Notes: generated by a model from the sequence alone, not told the origin. Positions 15,551-25,050 are shown, numbered from the stretch's first letter. The stretch: DNA of 64,000 bases from Streptomyces violaceorubidus (GCF_000717995.1 NZ_JODM01000028.1:1-64000); one strand, 5' to 3'. Numbers and translations are program-made.

Positions 15551-18547
15551 TCAGCCGGCGCCCCGCTGCCGCAGTACCGACCCCGACCGCCCCTTGACGA
15601 CCTCGAGTTGCGCGTGGATGCGGCGGCGCAGATCGGCGACGTGGCTGACGATGCCGACGCTGCGGTCCCGCTCGCGCAGCGCGTCCAGGACGTCCAGGAC
15701 CTCGTCGAGGGTCTGGTCGTCGAGGCTGCCGAAGCCCTCGTCGATGAAGAGGGTGTCCAGGCGTACGCCGCCCGCCTCGTCGGTGACGACGTCGGCGAGG
15801 CCGAGCGCGAGGGCGAGCGACGCGAAGAAGGTCTCGCCGCCGGACAGCGTGGCCGTGTCGCGCTCGCGGCCGGTCCACGCGTCGACGACGTGCAGGCCGA
15901 GACCGCTGCGGCCGCGGCCGGTGCGGTCGTCGGAGTGGACCAGGGTGTAGCGGCCGGAGGACATGCGCAGCAGGCGGGCGGTGGCCGCGGCGGCGACCTG
16001 TTCGAGGCGGGCCGCCAGGACGTACGACTCCAGGCGCATCCGGCGTTCGTTGTCCGCCGAGGTGCCCGCGGCGAGGGAGGCGAGGCGGGCGACCCGGCTG
16101 TGCTCCTCGCGCAGCGGGGCGAGCCGGCGCACGGAGGTGGTGGCGTGCGCGGACAGCCGGTCCAGCTCGGCGCGGCACCGGGCGGCGGCGTCGCGGGCCG
16201 AGGACGCCTCGCGCAGGCGCCGGCCCGCGTCGGCCGCCGCCCGTTCCGCCGCGGCGAGGTCGGCGGGCGGTCGCCGGGCCGCGTCGGTGGTGTCGGCCTC
16301 GGCGAGGACCGCGCGGACGGCGGCGTCCTCCGACTGCCAGGCGTCGAGCCGGCGTTGCAGCTCGCGGTGGGCGGTGTCGTCGAGCAGGGCGGCGGCCGCG
16401 TCCGCGGGGGTGTCGAACCCGGCCCGGAAGGCGGCGTCGGCGAGCCGGGCGTCGGCGTCCTTGAGTCGCTGGGCGGCCTCCTCGGCGACGCGGGCGGCGT
16501 CGGCCGCCTCCGTGAGCAGCGCCGCCCGGCGCTCCAGCTGCGCCGCCCGTGCCGCCACGCTCTCGGCGGCACCCCGGGCCCGCGTCAACTCCTCGTCCAG
16601 AGAAGCCTGTTCGCGCTCCAGCCGCTCCCGCCCGGCGACCCGGGAGGCGGACCTGACGGCGGCCTGCTGCTGGGCGGCGACGCGCTGTTCGCGTTCGCCC
16701 TCGGCCCGCCGCAGCTCCTCCTGCGCGGCGTGCAGGCCGGAGGCGGTCGCCCGCGCCCGCGCGTACGCCCGCTCCACTTCCTCGGCCTCCTGGGCCAGCC
16801 GGTCGGTGGGCGCGTCCCCGGCTTCCGCCGTGGCGGCGGCGAGCGCCTCCCGTACGGTGCCCAGGTGCCGCTCGGCCCGCGCGCGGCGCTCGTCGGCGGC
16901 CTGGTAGGCGGTGAGCGCGCGCTCCTCCGCGTCGCGGTCGACGTGTCCGGCCCCCTTGCGGGCGGGGGCGGGGTGCTCGGTGGCACCGCACACCGCGCAC
17001 GGAGTGCCGTCGGTGAGGTTCGCGGCGAGTTCGGCGGCGATGCCGTGCAGCCGCTGTTCCTTGAGGTCGAGCCAGTGGGCGCGGGCCGCGACGGCGTCCT
17101 CCGCCGAGGCGAGCGCCCGCCGCCGCGCCTGTTCGGTGTCGTCGGTGAGCCGGTCCCGCTGCCGGGCGGCCGCCAGCCTGCGCTGCGCCGGATCGCGCTG
17201 GACGGCGAGCTGTTCGGCGCGGGTGGCGGCCTCCTGCGCGGAGTCGAGGCGGCTCTGCAGTCGGGTTCGGGTGGCCTCCCAGTCGGCGAGCCAGCTTTCC
17301 GCCTCCTGCCGGACCTCGTCGTCGGCGCGTTCCTGGCGCTGGAGGCCGGCCCGCTCCTCGACGAGTTCGGCGAGGCGTCGTTCGGCGCGCCGGGCCGACT
17401 CGAGGCCGCCCAGTTCCTCGGCGGCCCGGCGGGCGGCGGCGGCGAGTCCGGCGGCTCCCGCGTCGGCGAGGGCCCGCGGCAGCCGGGCACGGGCGCGCGC
17501 CTCCGCGTCCGCCGCCCTCCGGTGCTCGCCGTCGGCGGCGTCCCGCAGCTCCAGGGCGGGGGCCACCGCCCCGGCCTTGCGGGCCCGTTCCATGCGCTCC
17601 TGGGCAGCGCGGTGGGCGTCGGCCCGCTCCGCCAGCCGTGCGGCCCGCTCCCGTGCCTCGGCGAACCGGCGTTGCAGCCGGTCGAGTTCGCGGACGTCGG
17701 TCAGCCGTCGTCCGGCGGCGGCCTGGGCGGACTCGGCGTCCGCGAGCCGGCGGTCGGCGATGGTGAGCAGCTCGCGGGCGGTGCAGCGGGCGACGGCGGC
17801 GGCGCTGAGGACGGCCTCGGCCAGACCCGGCTCGCCCGGTGCCAGTTCCGGCAGCTCCATGGCGTCACCGGCGGCCTGCTGCATCCGGTGTGCGTCGGCC
17901 AGTAGGCCGGCGTCGCCCTCGCGGACCTGGGCCTCGGTGGTGCGGCGCCGTTCGGCGAGGCGCTTCTCGACCTCGGCGAACCGCCGGGTGTCGAAGAGCC
18001 GGCCGAGGAGCTTGCCGCGCGCTTCCGCGTCGGCGCGCAGGAAGCGCGCGAAGTCGCCCTGGGGCAGCAGCACGACCTGGCAGAACTGCTCGCGGCTCAT
18101 TCCGAGCAGCTGGGTGATCTCCTCGCCGATCTCCTGGTGCGAGCGGCTGAGGTCCTTCCAGGCGCGGGTCGTCGCGTCGTACTCGCGCAGCCAGGTCTGC
18201 GCCTTGTCGACGGTCGTGCCCCGGCCGCGGAGCTTCGGCCGTTCCCAGGGCGGCTGGCGGGTGATCTCCAACCGGCGCCCCGCCACGGTCAGTTCCAGGC
18301 GCACCTCGGTGCGGGTGCCGACGGCCGCGTGGTCGCTGCGCAGCGTCATGCCCTGGCCGCCGCCCTGCCGGGCGCCCGGTACCGAGCCGTACAGGGCGTA
18401 GCAGACGGCGTCGAGGACGGAGGTCTTGCCGGCGCCGGTGGGGCCGTGCAGCAGGAACAGCCCGGCGGCCGACAGGTCGTCGAAGTCGACGCTCTGCGAG
18501 GCTCCGAAGGGCCCGAAGGCGGTGATGTCCAGCCGGTGCAGCCTCAC
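15551..18547 (-). CDS. sbcC: SbcC/Rad50-type exonuclease subunit
   Basis: This is the 998-aa ATPase of the SbcCD nuclease, which opens hairpins and processes DNA ends. Walker A is HGPTGAGKTSVLDAV (about 34-48), the zinc hook is CAVC at about 516-519 between two long coiled coils, the ABC signature LSGGETFFASLAL is near 900 and Walker B LFIDEGFGSLD near 936. The start is the GTG that overlaps the sbcD stop (GTGA at 18544-18547); the upstream frame extension is not coding. It should act as an Mre11-Rad50-like complex with SbcD. Confidence 0.95.
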   Translation of the reverse strand: MRLHRLDITAFGPFGASQSVDFDDLSAAGLFLLHGPTGAGKTSVLDAVCYALYGSVPGARQGGGQGMTLRSDHAAVGTRTEVRLELTVAGRRLEITRQPPWERPKLRGRGTTVDKAQTWLREYDATTRAWKDLSRSHQEIGEEITQLLGMSREQFCQVVLLPQGDFARFLRADAEARGKLLGRLFDTRRFAEVEKRLAERRRTTEAQVREGDAGLLADAHRMQQAAGDAMELPELAPGEPGLAEAVLSAAAVARCTARELLTIADRRLADAESAQAAAGRRLTDVRELDRLQRRFAEARERAARLAERADAHRAAQERMERARKAGAVAPALELRDAADGEHRRAADAEARARARLPRALADAGAAGLAAAARRAAEELGGLESARRAERRLAELVEERAGLQRQERADDEVRQEAESWLADWEATRTRLQSRLDSAQEAATRAEQLAVQRDPAQRRLAAARQRDRLTDDTEQARRRALASAEDAVAARAHWLDLKEQRLHGIAAELAANLTDGTPCAVCGATEHPAPARKGAGHVDRDAEERALTAYQAADERRARAERHLGTVREALAAATAEAGDAPTDRLAQEAEEVERAYARARATASGLHAAQEELRRAEGEREQRVAAQQQAAVRSASRVAGRERLEREQASLDEELTRARGAAESVAARAAQLERRAALLTEAADAARVAEEAAQRLKDADARLADAAFRAGFDTPADAAAALLDDTAHRELQRRLDAWQSEDAAVRAVLAEADTTDAARRPPADLAAAERAAADAGRRLREASSARDAAARCRAELDRLSAHATTSVRRLAPLREEHSRVARLASLAAGTSADNERRMRLESYVLAARLEQVAAAATARLLRMSSGRYTLVHSDDRTGRGRSGLGLHVVDAWTGRERDTATLSGGETFFASLALALGLADVVTDEAGGVRLDTLFIDEGFGSLDDQTLDEVLDVLDALRERDRSVGIVSHVADLRRRIHAQLEVVKGRSGSVLRQRGAG

Positions 18548-19707
18548 CGGGCCACCTCCCGCGCGGTGTCGTCCGCGCGCACGGCGTCGAAGGCGTCCCG
18601 CAGCACGTCCTGTTCCCGGTCGTCGGGTCCGGCGCCGCGCACGTGGGTCACGAAGTCCTCCGCGATCTGCTGGTCGCTGCGGTCGGCGAGGCGCCGGGCG
18701 TAGGACACGCCGGGTTCCTCGGGCCCGCGCTCGGGGTCGAAGACGAGGCTGAGCGTGTGCGGGAACCGCTCCGTGAGCCGGGCCATGGGCTCGTCCGGGC
18801 GGACCGGGTCCGTGAGGGTCGCCTCGACCCACGCGTCCTCGTGCGGGGTCAGCTCAGGGTCGGCGAGCAGGTCCTCCAGGGTGCCGCGCAGCCGGGCCAG
18901 CGCGCGCGGCACCGGGCAGTCGAGGCGCTCGGCGCTGACCGACCCGTCGGCGTCGAGATCGACGAGCCACATGCTCTTGCGGTGCCGGTGCTCCGAGAAG
19001 GAGTACGGCAGCGGGGAGCCGGAGTAGCGGACGCGCTCGGTGAGGGTCTGGCAACCGTGCAGGTGCCCCAGCGCCACGTAGTCCACGCCGTCGAAGACGC
19101 CCGAGGGCACGGCTGCGACCCCGCCGACGGTGATGTCCCGCTCGCTGTCGCTCTGCTCGCCGCCGGTGACGAAGGCGTGCGCGAGGACGACGGAACGGGT
19201 GCCCGGAGCACGCGCGGCGAGGTCGGCGCGCACCCGGTCCACGGCGGCGGCGAGCACGGCCTCGTGCCCCGCCTTCTCGACGCCGAACTCGGCCTTCACC
19301 AGCGCCGGTTCGAGATACGGCAGCCCGTAGAACGCCACGTCCCCGTGGGCGTCGCCCAGCACCACCGGGGTGCCGCAGCCGGCCGGGTCGGTGCGCAGGT
19401 GGATGCCGGCCCGGTCGATGAGCCCGGCGCCGACCCCGAGACGGCGGGCCGAGTCGTGGTTGCCGGAGATCATCACCGTGGGCACGCCGAGGGCGGCGAG
19501 GCGGTGCAGTGCGTCGTCGAACAGCTCGACGGCGGCGAGCGGCGGCACCGCGCGGTCGTACACGTCTCCCGACACGACCACGACGTCGACGGCGTGCTCG
19601 CGCACGGTCTCGACGAGGTGGCCGATGAACCCCGCCTGGGCGCCGAGCATGTTCACCCGGTGGAACGCCCGGCCGAGGTGCCAGTCGGAAGTGTGCAGCA
19701 GTCGCAT
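18544..19707 (-). CDS. sbcD: SbcD/Mre11-type nuclease subunit
   Basis: This 387-aa metallophosphoesterase is the nuclease of the SbcCD complex. All phosphoesterase motifs are present: HTSDWHLGR (about 5-13), VSGDVYDRAVPP, SGNHDSARRLG, VLAHAFVTGG and ALGHLHGCQ. A capping domain follows at about 270-387. Its TGA overlaps the GTG of sbcC, so the two subunits are co-translated. The ATG at 19707 is the natural start because motif I begins five residues later. Confidence 0.95.
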   Translation of the reverse strand: MRLLHTSDWHLGRAFHRVNMLGAQAGFIGHLVETVREHAVDVVVVSGDVYDRAVPPLAAVELFDDALHRLAALGVPTVMISGNHDSARRLGVGAGLIDRAGIHLRTDPAGCGTPVVLGDAHGDVAFYGLPYLEPALVKAEFGVEKAGHEAVLAAAVDRVRADLAARAPGTRSVVLAHAFVTGGEQSDSERDITVGGVAAVPSGVFDGVDYVALGHLHGCQTLTERVRYSGSPLPYSFSEHRHRKSMWLVDLDADGSVSAERLDCPVPRALARLRGTLEDLLADPELTPHEDAWVEATLTDPVRPDEPMARLTERFPHTLSLVFDPERGPEEPGVSYARRLADRSDQQIAEDFVTHVRGAGPDDREQDVLRDAFDAVRADDTAREVAR

Positions 19708-19812
19708 GATCCCCGAGACTAACGGGAGGGTCCGACAGCCCGGTCGGTAACTCCCGTTTCGCCCCTCCCCCGCACGCCCTCACCGCCCGCTTCAACCCGG
19801 ATGTCCGCCTTG

Positions 19813-20439
19813 TCAGACGTCTCCGTAGGCCTCGCCGCCCAGTGCGAACCCGGCCGATCCCGCGGTGGCGTCCGCGAGCCAGGAGCGGAAGGCGTCCAGG
19901 TCCGCCTCCGGCAGACCGACCTCGATGGTGACCGCCTCGCCGTACCGCACGTCGCGCACCGCGCGGCCGGCGGTGCGCAGGTCGTTCTGGAGCTTCCCGG
20001 CCCGCTGGTGGTCGACGGTCACCGTGGCCACGCGGAACCTGCGCCGGGTGAGGGTGCCGAGGTCGTCGAGGGCTTCGCCGACCGCGCCGCCGTAGGCGCG
20101 GATGAGCCCGCCCGCGCCGAGCTTGACGCCACCGTAGTAGCGGGTGACGACGGCGACGACGTACCGCATGTCGCGGCGCAGCAGCATCTGGAGCATCGGG
20201 ACGCCCGCGGTGCCGCCCGGCTCCCCGTCGTCGCTCGCCTTCTGGACGGCGGCGTCGGCGCCGATGACGTACGCCCAGCAGTTGTGGGTGGCGTCCGCGT
20301 GCTCCTTGCGCACGCCCGCCACGAACGCCTGCGCGTCCTGTTCGGTGGCGGCCGGTGCGAGGGCGCACAGGAAGCGCGAGCGGTTGATCTCGGTTTCGTG
20401 CACACCCGCGCGGGCGACCGTGCGGTACTCGTCCTGCAT
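19813..20439 (-). CDS. YigZ/IMPACT family protein
   Basis: This 208-aa protein has the UPF0029/IMPACT N-terminal domain (about 20-125). Typical motifs are NRSRFLCALAPA, the NCWAYVIG motif near 65, DDGEPGGTAGVPML, and VTRYYGGVKLGAGGL. A DUF1949-like C-terminal domain follows. Bacterial members may bind nucleic acid or ribosomes, but their function is unsettled. It lies upstream of sbcD on the same strand, about 100 bases away, and the intergenic bases have no obvious terminator. Confidence 0.9.
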   Translation of the reverse strand: MQDEYRTVARAGVHETEINRSRFLCALAPAATEQDAQAFVAGVRKEHADATHNCWAYVIGADAAVQKASDDGEPGGTAGVPMLQMLLRRDMRYVVAVVTRYYGGVKLGAGGLIRAYGGAVGEALDDLGTLTRRRFRVATVTVDHQRAGKLQNDLRTAGRAVRDVRYGEAVTIEVGLPEADLDAFRSWLADATAGSAGFALGGEAYGDV

Positions 20440-20510
20440 CCGGCCAGCCTATGCGCTCGTCCCACCGCGCCCCTCGGCGCCGTGGTCGCGGTCCCTGGCG
20501 GTACCCGGGG

Positions 20511-21242
20511 TCACCGCGGGGCGCCGACGTCGCGGGTGAGGTGGAGGCCGAGGAACCGGTCGGCGTACGCGCAGATCTCGAACCGGGCCCCCTCGGCGAG
20601 GTCGGGGCCGGTCTCGACGCGGCGCAGCAGACGCAGTACTGCGGGGGCGTCCAGGTCGTCCTCCCAGGCGGCCCGCAGCCGGTCGCGCACCTCGCCCGGG
20701 ACGGGACGCGAGGGGTGCAGGGCCCAGTCGGCGACCGCGCGGCGCAGGCGGGCGAGGGTGCTTCGGGCCTCGTCCAGCGCGGCCTCGTCCAGTTCCACGC
20801 GCGCGTGGTGGTGCCGCTCCAGCAGGGCGAGGCGCACGGCGTCGGGGTCGTCGAGCCCGCTTTCGGCCGGGTGCACCGGGGCGACGGCGACCGTCGTCGT
20901 GTCAAAGGCGCTCCCGGCCCCGCGCCGGTCCGCCCCTGCGCCCACGACGCGGACGCGCTGCCCGGTGCCCGGTCCGTGCCCGGCGGCGCCGTCCTCGAAG
21001 GGCCGGATGCCGAGGGCGGCGGCGTCCTCCCGCAGCCGGTCCCGCTCCGCCGCCCCGGTCAGCACCGGCCACACGGGTGTGCCGTCGAGTTCCAGGGCCC
21101 GCACCAGGAGGTCCGCGACCAGCAGGACGCGCAGCGTGGTGGCGTCGCGCTCCGGCACGTGCGCCTCGACACGGGTCGGAGCCCGGCGGACGGGCGCGGC
21201 GGGGGCGGGTTCTCCGGTACGGGCGTCGATGATGCGCAGCAC
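20511..21242 (-). CDS. CysRS-like protein without catalytic motifs
   Basis: This 243-aa protein starts at GTG 21242 (VLRIIDARTGEP). The C-terminal 110 residues (LLERHHHARVELDEAALDEA and AAWEDDLDAPAVLRLLRR) resemble the helical region of cysteinyl-tRNA synthetase and MshC. The N-terminal half lacks the HIGH and KMSKS motifs and zinc ligands, so aminoacylation is unlikely. I recall similar genes being labelled cysteinyl-tRNA-synthetase-like in Streptomyces. It may have a thiol-related or regulatory role; this is inference. It is the most upstream gene of the minus-strand run toward sbcD. Confidence 0.7.
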   Translation of the reverse strand: MLRIIDARTGEPAPAAPVRRAPTRVEAHVPERDATTLRVLLVADLLVRALELDGTPVWPVLTGAAERDRLREDAAALGIRPFEDGAAGHGPGTGQRVRVVGAGADRRGAGSAFDTTTVAVAPVHPAESGLDDPDAVRLALLERHHHARVELDEAALDEARSTLARLRRAVADWALHPSRPVPGEVRDRLRAAWEDDLDAPAVLRLLRRVETGPDLAEGARFEICAYADRFLGLHLTRDVGAPR

Positions 21243-21393
21243 GAGGCGAGCGTAGGCGGGACGGCGCGGCGGCGCACCGGGGCGCGCTCGCCGCGGCCCG
21301 CCCGGCACACCGGGAATCCCGGCACGCCGCCGTCCGTTGTCGCGGGCGGGCGGCCCGACCCGCGGGTCGTCCGGGAGTACGAGGAGGCCGCCG

Positions 21394-21801
21394 GTGTACG
21401 GCGACGAGGCAACCGTCCGCAAGATCCTCACCGAGCTGGGCGACACCTGGGCCGTGGTGGGCCTGTCGAACAACCGGCAGCGCCCGGCGTACGGCGTCGC
21501 CGAGGTGCTGCAGCGCTTCGGCAAGCGTGTCGTGCCCGTGCATCCCAAGGCGGAGACGGTGCACGGAGAGCAGGGGTACGCCTCGTTCGCCGACATCCCC
21601 TTCGACGTGGACGTGGTGGACGTCTTCGTCAACAGTGACCTGGCCGGACCGGTCGCCGACGAGGCCGTCGCCAAGGGTGCCGGGGCGGTCTGGTTCCAGC
21701 TCGGCGTGGTCGACGAGGCGGCATACGCGCGGACCCGGAACGCGGGTCTGGAGATGGTCATGGACCGCTGCCCCGCGATCGAGATCCCTCGCCTGGGCTG
21801 A
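21394..21801 (+). CDS. CoA-binding domain protein
   Basis: This 135-aa protein has a Rossmann-type CoA-binding domain: WAVVGLSNNRQRPAYGVAEV (about 17-36), VVPVHPKAE and FVNSDLAGPVADEAV. Members bind CoA or nucleotides through the glycine-rich turn and may take part in acyl-CoA metabolism. The GTG at 21394 is chosen for the GAGGAGG box 7 bases upstream. It runs divergently from the CysRS-like gene. Confidence 0.85.
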   Translation: MYGDEATVRKILTELGDTWAVVGLSNNRQRPAYGVAEVLQRFGKRVVPVHPKAETVHGEQGYASFADIPFDVDVVDVFVNSDLAGPVADEAVAKGAGAVWFQLGVVDEAAYARTRNAGLEMVMDRCPAIEIPRLG

Positions 21802-22866
21802 TCGGGCCGGGGCTCATCCGCCCGCGCCCGGACGGGGCCGTGCGCGGGCTGGAGCGGCGGGGCTGGCCCGGACCCTGCTGGAGCGGGCGCAGACCCACAC
21901 CGAGTGCGAGTTCCGTTTCGCCGGGGAGCGCTACCGCTTCGCGTACACCGCGCTGACGGGACATCACCACTTCATCCATCCGCAGCAGTTCCTGGTGACG
22001 GACCTGGTGCGGGAGTACGCGGACGTACGGGGCGGAGAGATCCGGTTCGGCGTGCGGGACGTACGCCTGCACGGCGCCGGGTCCGGGCGGCCTTCCGTGT
22101 CGTACGTGTGCCCCGACACCGGCGAACGCCGGGTGGTGACGGCCGACTTCGTCGCGGGCTGCGACGGCGCGCGCGGGGTGACCCGGGCGTCGCTGCCCCC
22201 CGAGCGGGTGCGCCTGGCCCGTCACGACTACGGGGTCGGCTGGCTGGCGCTGCCGGCCCAGGCGCCGCCGTCCTCGGACTGCGTGGTGTTCGGCATGCAT
22301 CCGCGGGGGTTCGCCGGGCACATGGCTCGCAGCCCCGAGGTGACCCGCTACTACGTGCAGTGCCGGCCGGGCGACGACCCGGCGAACTGGCCGCACGAGC
22401 GGGTCTGGGCAGAGCTGCGGGAGCGGCTGGGCGCGGCCGGCGCACCGCCGCTCAAGGAGGGGCGGCTGATCGAGAAGCGGGTGCTCGACATGCACAGCTA
22501 CGTGGTCGAGCCGATGTCCTTCGGGCGGCTCTTCCTGGCCGGGGACGCGGCGCACCTGACCGCGCCCATCGCCGCCAAGGGGCTGAACCTCGCCCTGCAC
22601 GACGCCTTCCTGCTCGGCGACGGGCTGGTCGCGTCCTGACGCGGGGCGACGGCTCCGGACTGACCGGCTACTCGGACGCGTGCCTCGCCCGGGTGTGGGA
22701 CTACGAGGAGTTCTCCCAGTGGCTCGCGGAGATGTACCACGGCACGGCGTCGGGCGATCCGTACCGCGCGGGCGCCGCGCTGGCCCGGCTGCGCCGCCTC
22801 TTCGACTCGCCGGTCGCGGCGGCGGAGTTCGCCGAGCGGTACCTCGGCGTGCGCACCACCGGCTGA
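21802..22866 (+). pseudogene. pobA: 4-hydroxybenzoate 3-monooxygenase (pobA), decayed
   Basis: The sequence aligns by eye with most of a PobA-type FAD monooxygenase that turns 4-hydroxybenzoate into protocatechuate. The middle is intact (CDGARGVTRASLPPERV, HPRGFAGHMARS, RLFLAGDAAHLTAPIAAKG). About the first 55 residues, including the FAD-binding GxGxxG, are missing; the homology fades near 21850 (AAGLARTLLERAQTHTECEF). A frameshift near 22630 puts the last 75 residues (GDGSGLTGYSDACLARVWD onward) in another frame. No product is expected to work. Confidence 0.88.
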
Positions 22867-22896
22867 GGGTCGGGCAGCAGGCGGCCGACGGGTCGC

Positions 22897-23256
22897 TCAA
22901 TCGTGCAGCGGCCGGTCGCCGAGCCGGTGGTCGGCCACGTTCAGCGCCTCGTCGACCAGGCGGCGCAGATGCCCGTCGCGCAGCGCGTACACCACCCGGC
23001 GTCCCTCCTTGCGGGTACTGACCAGCCCCGCCAGCCGCAGCCGGGCCAGATGCTGGCTGACCGCCGGACGGGCCGCCCCGCAGACCTCGGTGAGGGTGGT
23101 GACGTCGGCCTCGCCGCCGGCCAGGGCGTGCAGCAGGGTCAGGCGGGTGCGGTCGCCGAGCAGGGCGAGGATCTCGGCGGCGAGTGCGAACTGCTCCTCG
23201 CCCGGGGTGCGCGGGTGCGCATCGTCCGCAGATGAGAGGTGCATGCGTGCGCTCAT
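22897..23256 (-). CDS. ArsR/SmtB-family metal-responsive regulator
   Basis: This is an approximately 119-aa winged-helix protein. The ArsR fold is clear: EILALLGDRTRLTLLHAL, AARPAVSQHLARLRLAGLVS and the wing RKEGRRVVYAL. Histidines at the C-terminus (ADHRLGDRPLHD) and in the N-terminal tail are potential metal ligands. It is divergent from the cation efflux gene, with 100 bases between starts, so it probably represses that gene until metal is present. The ATG at 23256 is used; a GTG at 23262 is also possible. Confidence 0.9.
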   Translation of the reverse strand: MSARMHLSSADDAHPRTPGEEQFALAAEILALLGDRTRLTLLHALAGGEADVTTLTEVCGAARPAVSQHLARLRLAGLVSTRKEGRRVVYALRDGHLRRLVDEALNVADHRLGDRPLHD

Positions 23257-23310
23257 ACGCACATAATGGCGTCATGGACGCCTGACGTCCACCCACCGCA
23301 CCGGCGGACG

Positions 23311-23340
23311 GAACACCGGAACACCGGAACACCGGAACAC
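23311..23340 (+). repeat. 8-bp tandem repeat in the efflux-gene leader
   Basis: GAACACCG is repeated 3.75 times without interruption, ending 17 bases before the cation-efflux start. Slippage here would change the leader length but not the coding frame. Confidence 0.9.
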
Positions 23341-23356
23341 ACCGGAAGGGGCACCC

Positions 23357-24424
23357 ATGAGCGACCCGCACCGGCACCACCCCGATCACCACCGGCACGA
23401 GCACCCGCGCCCCGGCCCCTCCCCCGCCGCCCGGTGGCGCCGGGGCGCGCACCGTCTCGCCCACCGGCTCACCCCTCATTCCCACGAGAGCGCCGAGAAG
23501 CTGGACCCGGCCCTGGAGTCCTCGGCCCGGGGCCTGCGCGCGCTGTGGGTGTCGCTGGCGGTGCTGGGCGCGACGGCGCTCGTGCAGGCGGCCGTGGTGG
23601 TGGTCTCCGGATCGGTGGCGCTGCTCGGCGACACGGTGCACAACACCGCGGACGCGCTGACCGCCGTCCCCCTGGGCATCGCCTTCATCCTGGGTCGGCG
23701 CGCGGCCACCCGGCGCTTCACCTACGGCTACGGCCGGGCGGAGGACCTGGCCGGCGTCGCGATCGTGCTGACGATCACGGCCTCCGCGGTGCTCGCGGCG
23801 TGGACGGCGGTGGACCGGCTGCTCGACCCGCGCCCGGTCGCGCACGCACCGGCCGTCGCCGCAGCCGCCCTGGTCGGCTTCGCGGGCAACGAGTGGGTGG
23901 CCCGGTACCGGATCCGCGTGGGCCGGGAGATCGGCTCCGCCGCACTGGTGGCCGACGGGCTGCACGCCCGCACCGACGGCTGGACCTCGCTGGCGGTGCT
24001 ACTGGGCGCCGGTGGCGCGGCGCTCGGCTGGCGGCTGGCCGACCCGGTCGTGGGGCTGGCGATCACGGCCGCGATCGTCCTGGTCCTGCGGGACGCGGCG
24101 CGCGAGGTGTTCCGGCGGCTGATGGACGCGGTCGACCCGGCGCTGGTGGACCGGGCCGAGGACGCCCTGGGCGGGGTCCCCGGCGTGCGCGGGGTGGGCG
24201 AGCTGCGGCTGCGCTGGATCGGGCACCGGCTGCGGGCCGAGGTCGCGCTGGTGGTGGACGGCGAGGCGACGGTCCGCGAGGCCCACCGCATCGCCGTAGC
24301 GGCCGAGCACGCCCTGCTGCACGCGGTGCCGCGGCTCACCGCCGCCCTGGTCCACGCCGACCCGGCACCGTCACCGGGCGAGGCGGATCCGCATCTGGCC
24401 CTCGCCCACCACGCCACCGCGTGA
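23357..24424 (+). CDS. CDF-family cation efflux transporter
   Basis: This 355-aa membrane protein exports divalent metals such as zinc, cobalt or cadmium. The N-terminus is histidine-rich (HRHHPDHHRHEHPR). Six transmembrane segments are visible between about 60 and 255. The two metal-site motifs are GDTVHNTADALTAV near 92-105 and ADGLHARTDGWTSL near 199-212, both of the HxxxD type that fits zinc. A cytoplasmic ferredoxin-like domain follows (about 260-355). It pairs with the divergent ArsR repressor, so metal-inducible expression is likely. Confidence 0.93.
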   Translation: MSDPHRHHPDHHRHEHPRPGPSPAARWRRGAHRLAHRLTPHSHESAEKLDPALESSARGLRALWVSLAVLGATALVQAAVVVVSGSVALLGDTVHNTADALTAVPLGIAFILGRRAATRRFTYGYGRAEDLAGVAIVLTITASAVLAAWTAVDRLLDPRPVAHAPAVAAAALVGFAGNEWVARYRIRVGREIGSAALVADGLHARTDGWTSLAVLLGAGGAALGWRLADPVVGLAITAAIVLVLRDAAREVFRRLMDAVDPALVDRAEDALGGVPGVRGVGELRLRWIGHRLRAEVALVVDGEATVREAHRIAVAAEHALLHAVPRLTAALVHADPAPSPGEADPHLALAHHATA

Positions 24425-24449
24425 CGGGTGCCGGCTGCCGGCTGCCGGG

Positions 24450-25007
24450 TCACGCCACGCCGAGCCCTTCCAGGACCTCGGCGCCGGGCAGCTCCGCGAA
24501 GGCCTTGCCCGGCACGAGGAGCTTGCCGCGCCGGCGTCCGCTGCCGACGAGGACGTACGGCAGGTCGACGACGGCCGAGTCCACCAGCACCGGCCAGTCG
24601 CCGGGCAGGCCGACCGGGGTGATGCCGCCGTACTCCATGCCGGTCTCCCCGGTGGCCGTGTCCATCGGCGCGAAGGAGGCCTTGCGCGCCCCTAGGCGAC
24701 GGCGTACGACGCCGTTGACGTCGACCCGGGTGGTGGAGAGCACCACGCAGGCGGCCAGTGTCGTGCCGCCGCCCCGCTTGCCGGAAACCACGACGCAGTT
24801 GGCGGACTGTTCGAGCAGCTCACGGCCGTAGTGCTCGACGAAGGTGGCGGTGTCGGCCCACTCCGGCTCGGTGTCGACGTAGAGAATCTGGTCGGCGGGT
24901 ACGGTGCCGCTCCAGTGGCGTACGGCGTCGGCGACCGGGCGGGTCAGTTCGTCGAGGCGGTCCGGGGCGGGTGCGGCGCTGTCGAAGTTCCCGATGGGTG
25001 CGTGCAT
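24450..25007 (-). CDS. YbaK/EbsC-type aminoacyl-tRNA deacylase
   Basis: The protein is 185 aa. The YbaK fold is recognised from CVVVSGKRGGGTTLAACVV near 94-112, RLGARKASFAPMDTATGETG and MEYGGITPVGLP near 146-158. The family hydrolyses mischarged Cys-tRNA(Pro) or similar. It lies 43 bases downstream of an XRE-cupin gene on the same strand and probably shares its transcript. Confidence 0.88.
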   Translation of the reverse strand: MHAPIGNFDSAAPAPDRLDELTRPVADAVRHWSGTVPADQILYVDTEPEWADTATFVEHYGRELLEQSANCVVVSGKRGGGTTLAACVVLSTTRVDVNGVVRRRLGARKASFAPMDTATGETGMEYGGITPVGLPGDWPVLVDSAVVDLPYVLVGSGRRRGKLLVPGKAFAELPGAEVLEGLGVA

Positions 25008-25050
25008 GGCGGCACGCTAACAACCGCCGGGGCACCGGCGGACGGCCGTC

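Noticed and set aside
15608..17905. Very long plus-strand frame opposite sbcC
   Set aside because: It is antisense to the ATPase, rich in Gly/Arg/Val shadows, with no domain and no start context.
23250..23280. ArsR operator in the sequence near CATACGCACATAATGG
   Set aside because: The bases are suggestive but do not form a clear inverted repeat, so I did not list a site.
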